DNA of 64,000 nucleotides, from contig CM043699.1 of assembly GCA_023935145.1 (NCBI GenBank), forward strand, positions 74,357,138 through 74,421,137. Direction: 5' to 3'. This document shows, in pieces, positions 59,356 through 64,000 of this stretch. The notes beneath the pieces are model-generated. The model was not told the origin of the DNA, did no database searches, and saw nothing but the letters and a program-made list of their open reading frames with translations. Position 1 is the first letter of the stretch; every line of letters starts with the position of its first letter. The DNA comes from Bretschneidera sinensis (taxonomy: Eukaryota > Streptophyta > Magnoliopsida > Brassicales > Akaniaceae). A program made the position numbers and the translations under genes.

Positions 59356-59361
59356 AAAAGC

Positions 59362-59873
59362 TGTTGGTGCTGACGTGGCCTGGGCTCTACACAGGCAGCA
59401 GAAATGAGCTAAAGGCCCCCAGAAGGAGGGGAGGGGGAGACCTCCGAGGGCGCTCCGAAGCTTAAGTTACCACGAGGGCTTAAGGGAGAAGCCGAGGGCT
59501 TAAGTAATTGAAGTGTAAGCAGATAATTTTGAATGAATATGAATTCCATACCTCGGCTTATTTATAGCCATCTGAACAGGTGTTGCTCACATCTCGTCAG
59601 TGTGAAGGCATTGATTATACGCTCAGGGGACGGCGTGTCGCAGGGTGGCTGTAGGGTTGCGTTTGTAGGCGGCTGTAGGGCTGCATGTCGTAGGGTGGCG
59701 TAGGCTGGCTGCAGGGCTGTGTGTGTAGAGAGGGCTCAGGTGTAGGTTTGTTGGGCCGTTCTTCATCGAGTCGGAATGCTTGTTGGGCCGGAGTGTTTAT
59801 TGGGCTGAAGAGTTTATGGGCTACATCAGGCTTATTGGGCCGGAGAGTTTATGGGATTCATCAGGCCTCATCA
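59362..59873 (-). repeat. 3' LTR (512 bp) of a minus-strand Tat-like gypsy element
   Basis: Minus strand: TGATGAGGCCTGATG at the start (59873) and CCACGTCAGCACCAACA at the end (59362). A TATA box (GGCTATAAATAAGCC) lies near 59560. It inserted into the MYB R2 exon. GC-rich, unlike its surroundings. The second LTR lies outside the window or is absent. Confidence 0.7.
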
Positions 59874-59889
59874 CAAGCCCCCCACTTCC
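59874..59889 (-). other. Polypurine tract next to the minus-strand LTR
   Basis: Minus-strand GGAAGTGGGGGGCTTG directly before TGATGAGG. It sets the orientation and identifies the LTR as the 3' copy. Confidence 0.7.
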
Positions 59890-60859
59890 TTGAGTACATT
59901 TATATGCTTAAGGATGTATTGTGGGGCACGGTCTTTTAACGATGGAGACAGTGTGTCGCTCTTGAACAGGATCGAGTCGAGCATGAGTGGGGCTGAGCAT
60001 GCGTGTAACAGTTTGAGTGCTTGGTCTTGGAGTGTTAGGTGTCTGAATCTAGGGACACATGAGTCAAACTTGCATTAAATGGCTGACCTTGGGAACAAGT
60101 TTGTCACCCTCAGGAAGCGAAAAGTCGTCTGGAGAAGTGTGTGAGTGGCCTTAGAATCTTAAAGGTCTTCTTTTTTTTTGCGCGTGTATTAAATGCCCTC
60201 GTTGAACGTGTTTTTCCTTCTTATAAAAAGGGGTCTTTGTTTATCCTTTCTTTTAAACTAAAACGAGTTTAGTTTCTTAAGAGTTAAGAGAAGTTTGGCC
60301 TCACTTTCTAACTGAGAGTTCACGCACTGATTTAGAGAATTCTGATGGTAGTGGCCCTGGAGAGGGAAGGGAGTCAGCAATTCCTTGAGGGATTTATATA
60401 AGCCGAGAGGGGGGTTGAGGTCATGTGCCTAGAGGTAGATTCCTCAGGCCTTGGTCCACAGGAGTCTGAGGGGGAGGAAGGGCCTACTTTGGAGGGGGAT
60501 ATTGCCCAATGAGCAAGGACCTCTTCCAGATTCTGAGCGGGAGTAGTTGGACAGGCGAGGAGGTCGTCTGGGCCTAGGGCAGCTAGTAGCAGGAAGGAGC
60601 TTTTAGGCTTAGGATGAAGCCCATAGAGGAAAGACCAAGAGGTTGAGGTAACCTGTGTACTGGACTGCTTAGGCTAGAAATGTTGGTTTTTTCTTTATAC
60701 TTCTAGGCCGTTAGGGCCCTATTTTCTTTGTACTTCGAGGTCGTTAGCTGTAACTTTTTAAATTAAAAAAATATCCTTCTTTCAATCTTTGGTTTGCATG
60801 ACTTTCTTGTTTTTCATACTTAGCCTTCCATGAAACAAGAGCTTGATTTTGGGCGAGAT
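59890..60859. other. 3' untranslated body of the Tat-like element; TATA on + strand
   Basis: No long frame. On the + strand TATAAAAAGG at about 60225 and a pyrimidine-rich leader resemble the start region of the gene at 62809, so this may hold the remains of a second antisense transcription unit. A purine-rich, degenerate stretch follows to 60660. Confidence 0.4.
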
Positions 60860-62400
60860 CTTGGCCGAGTGTTCGAAGAGAAGTTCGAACGCCCGGTCTT
60901 GGAGAAATCTTGGCTGAACTTTTGACAAGCAGCTCAAACACTCGGACCTAGAGAAACTTGGCTGAGCGTTCGACAATCAACTCAAACGCTTGGACCAGGA
61001 GAAACTTGGCCGAGCATTTGCAAAGCAGCTCAAACGCTCAAACCTGGAGAAACTTGGCCGAGCGTTTGACAATCAACTCAAACGCTCGAACTTGGAGAAA
61101 CTTGGCCGAGCATTTACAAAGTAGTTCAAACACTCGGACTTGGAGAAACTTGGCCGAGCGTTTGACAATCAGCTCAAACGCTCGGACCTATTGAAATTTG
61201 GCCGAGTATTCGCAAAGTAGCTCAAACGATCGGACTTGGAGAAACTTGGCCGAGCGTTCGCAAAGCAGCTCAAACGCTCGGACTTAGAGAGACTTGGTCG
61301 AGCATTTGACAGTCAGCTCAAACGCTCGAACCTGGAGAAATATGGCCGAGCGTTCGCAAAGTAGCTCAAATGCTTAGACTTAAAGAAACTTGGCTGAGCG
61401 TTCGCAAAGCAGCTCAAACTCTCAGACTTGGAGAAACTTGGCCGAGCATTTGATAGCCAGCTCAAACGTTTGGACCTAGAGAAATTTGGCCTAGCGTTCG
61501 CAAAGTAGCTTAAACGCTCAGACTTGGAGAAATTTGACCGAGTGTTTGCAAAGCAGCTCAAATGCTTGGACTTGGAGAAACTTCGCCGAGCGTTTGACAA
61601 TCAGTTCAAACGCTCGGACCTGGAGAAACTTGGTCGAGTGTTTGCAAAGCAGCTCAAACGCTCGAACTTGGAGAAACTTGGTCGAGTATTTGACAATCAG
61701 CTCAAATGCTCGGACCTGGAGAAACTTGGTAGAGCGTTTGCAAAGCAACTCAAATGCTCGGACTTGGAGAAACTTGACCGAGCGTTCGCAAAGTAGCTCA
61801 AATGCTGGGACTTGGAGAAATTTGGCCAAGCGTTTACAAAGCAGCTCAAACGCTTGGACTTAGAGAAACTTGGCCTAGCGTTTGACAATCAACTCAAACG
61901 CTCGGATCTGGAGAAACTTGGCCGAGTGTTTGCAAAGCAGCTCAAGAGCTCAGACTTGGAGAAACTTGGTCGAGCGTTTGACAATCAGCTCAAACGCTCG
62001 GACTTGGAGAAACTTGTCCAAGCGTTTGACAATCAACTCAAATGCTCGAACTTGGAGAAACTTAGCCGAGCATTTGACAATCAGCTCAAACCCTCAGACC
62101 TGGAGAAACTTGGCCGAACGTTTGACAATCAACTCAAATTCTCCGACTTGGAGAAATTTGGCTGAGCATTTGACAATCAGCTCAAACACTCGGACTTGGA
62201 GAAACTTTGCCGAGTGTTTGCAAAATACTTGGACCTAGAGAAATTTGGCCGAGTGTTTGCAAAGTAGCTCAAGCGTTCGAACATGGAGGAACTTGACCGA
62301 GCGTTTGCTAAGCAGCTCAAACGCTCAGACTTGGAGAAACTTGACCGAGTGTTTGACAATCAGCTCAAACGCTTGGACCTGGAGAAACTTGGCCGAGTGA
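60860..62400. repeat. Tandem array of about 30 copies of a 48-bp hairpin unit
   Basis: Unit: ACTTGGCCGAGCGTTTGACA, ATCAGCTCAAACGCTCGGAC, CTGGAGAA. Two unit types differ in the loop: GACAATCAG and GCAAAGCAG, mixed without strict alternation. Arms CCGAGCGTTTGA and TCAAACGCTCGG are perfect inverted repeats around 8 bp. Copies differ mostly at CG positions (CG to TG or CA). Because 48 is a multiple of three, frames stay open on both strands; these are not taken as genes. Confidence 0.93.
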
Positions 62401-62808
62401 TCAAGACTTGCAGAAATCATGTTCATGGGGTCTCTTCCTCTTTGCGCATATGGGCTTCTTTTTCACTTTGGGCCTCTTGGGCTTTCCATTTTGCAGGCAC
62501 AATAAATGATGACAGTGGACATTAAATGATGGTGCATTGGACATAGCAAAGGGCGTGTTCTAATGACAGTTGGCATATAGGGGTATGGAAACGGTGCCTT
62601 GGTGACAGCAAAGGGTGCGTCGCTTTGTTTGGAGAGTTGAGTTAATGCTCCTCGGTTTTGCTGCCACGGCTTCTATAAAAAAGGATCCATCCCCGTTTTA
62701 TTTCTCACTTGCACTTTGAGTGATTTTGAGAGCACATAGTGAGAGAAACACTTTGAGGGCGCTCGGTTTTCTTAGGAGGTGACCCAAAAAGATCTCGTGG
62801 TGAGTAAA
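62401..62808 (+). promoter_or_regulatory. Promoter and leader of the second PF04195-like gene
   Basis: TATAAAA at 62674-62680 in GC-richer DNA, about 130 bp before the first ATG. The leader (TTTCTCACTTGCACTTTGAG) resembles the one after the TATA at 60225. Confidence 0.5.
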
Positions 62809-64000
62809 ATGTCTGAGAGTGACGTAAGTGGGGATCTTTTAAGGGAGTTGAAGGAGGCAATGAGAGTTTTCTCCAGTGATGAAGCCTCTTCCTTGAAGGC
62901 TGCCCTTCGCGATGGGGCTTTAGCCCTTGTACCCTACGTCCCGGGGAGAGAGGATGAGGAGAAGAGTGAGGATGGGAAGTTATCTGGGGGGGAGGATGTC
63001 TCGGTGTCGATGCTCATTAGGGACGAAGCCCTAGATACTGAGAAAGAGGAGTGGATGTTCGAAGCGAACTCCATTTCGAGTGTGGTAGAGGAGTCTGAGC
63101 TCGTAAGGATCAGAATTAGGTATAGGATCCCCATGGATTACCATCTGAAGGCACCAGAAGGTGGGGAGAGGGCTTGCCATGCCCTCCCTAGCCGGGTGCC
63201 TTATGAACTGTGCGTTTACGAACAATAGCTAAAGGCCAAGCTCAGGTTTCCTCTCCATCCGTTCTTCTGCTTGGTGCTCAGATACTTTGGTATCGCGCTG
63301 AGTCAATTGGTGCCCAACTCTATCCGACTGATTCTGGCATTCATTACCATGTGCCAGGAGGTGGGAGGGGTAATGAACATGAATATGCTCAAAGTGCACT
63401 TCCAACTAGCCCGTCTTGGTCATACGGGGTGGGTCATCGTGAGTTCGAGGAGGCGGAAGAGGGTTTTAAAGTACAAGCCTTCTTCCATGAAGAGGTGGAA
63501 ATGGGCTTTCTTTTTTATAAAGAGTGCTGAGAGCTTCGACGTCCCCCTCGCTTGGAGTTTGGAGGGTGTTTACAAGTGCAAAAGGCCGCACCTCCTGCAC
63601 CGAGAGCATGAGATGTTGAAGGCTATGCTGGCCGCACCCTTGGAAGTTGGGGTGCTCGGAGATAACGAAGATCTCCATAGGCGTGGCCTCTGCCCTCCTA
63701 GCCTTCCGTCGGACCTTGAGCACGGTAGCCCTTAGTCTTTCAGTCTTATAGCAACTTCGATTTTTATTCCAAGTTATTAACGCTCATTCTTTGTGTAGAG
63801 ATGGATGTGGCTGCCAAAGCTATGGAGAGGACCAAGCGCATGTCTCAGGAGAGAAAAAGAGCTGCATAGGCTGGTGGCTTTGGGCAGGCGCAGAAGAAAG
63901 CCCGGGCCTCGAACCCGGTGCCCATAGGAGAGGGGAGCCCTCTAAAGGTTCCAGTTTTTGAGGGAAGGGAATATCTCGTTGCACCTACTCCTTTCCTGGG
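62809..64000 (+). pseudogene. PF04195-like 'gypsy-type transposase' gene, partial, with in-frame TAG
   Basis: The first ATG is at 62809 (MSESDVSGDLLRELKEAMRV); an upstream open frame begins only with GTG. An acidic N-terminal 140 residues leads to a TAG at 63226-63228. The conserved domain then follows in the same frame: LRFPLHPFFCLVLRYFGIAL, SQLVPNSIRLILAFITMCQE, FQLARLGHTGWVIVSSRRRK. A likely intron (GT at 63725, AG at 63798) precedes an exon starting MDVAAKAMERTKRMSQERKR, with another TAG near 63870. The gene runs off the window. It is antisense to the LTR at 59362-59873. Its role is unknown. Confidence 0.75.

Noticed and set aside
61518..62165. Several open frames on both strands coding 16-residue leucine-rich repeats
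   Set aside because: They arise because the 48-bp repeat is a multiple of three. They are open in several frames and both strands, broken by stops between units, and have no conserved start.
60860..62400. Possible CRISPR-like array
   Set aside because: The repeats are contiguous without unique spacers, and the context is a plant retroelement.

Overview
The window is repeat-dominated chromosomal DNA of a flowering plant, most likely a dicot; the species cannot be named from the sequence. The evidence is plant-type LTR retrotransposons throughout (Ty3/gypsy chromovirus, gag-only Athila/Tat-like elements primed by tRNA-Asp, Ty1/copia primed by initiator tRNA-Met), AT-rich intergenic DNA, and one recognisable host gene remnant: a decayed R2R3-MYB pseudogene with R2 and R3 repeats of the MYB98-like type. 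No intact cellular gene, rRNA, tRNA or CRISPR array was found.

Layout. 1-1041 is a decayed chromovirus integrase with a chromodomain. 1688-2216 is a MITE-like element with a long (TA)n tract. About 3900-4110 looks like LTR promoter debris. 5487-6634 and 26718-27587 are the two halves of one minus-strand gene of the 'gypsy-type transposase' (PF04195-like) family. A 20-kb array (6635-26717, minus strand) splits this gene. The array has five LTRs alternating with four gag-only internal regions. Tandem 114-bp repeats lie at 28066-28955, and a 2.56-kb chromovirus-like LTR with its primer-binding site at 29203-31762.

The internal region of that LTR element has been invaded twice. First, 32342-42566 (+) is a near-identical three-LTR, two-internal-region array of a different gag-only family, flanked by a CATA duplication. 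Second, 42979-54654 is a degraded copia element with a perfect 5-bp duplication (ATTGA). The copia element carries a further gag-only element (46909-53466, duplication ACTTT/ACTCT) inside its RNase H region. Fragments of a second copia element (54866-56884), the MYB pseudogene (57433-59355), and a minus-strand LTR (59362-59873) follow. To the right of that LTR are about 30 copies of a 48-bp hairpin repeat and a second PF04195-like gene (62809 to the window end, + strand, antisense to the LTR).

How the parts relate. The gag-only elements keep LTRs, a tRNA-Asp primer site, a gag-derived reading frame, a 46-bp conserved block just after the coding region, and 1.3-1.7 kb of 3' non-coding RNA. They lack a complete pol, so they would depend on enzymes from other elements. 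The most unusual observations are: two independent families in LTR-sharing tandem arrays; LTR promoters in two families with the plant snRNA-gene upstream element (RTCCCACATCG) exactly 33 bp before a TATA box; an apparent exchange of that promoter cassette between families; a cluster of 16-bp palindromes just upstream of it; and the 46-bp block retained in all seven gag-only units although pol was lost.
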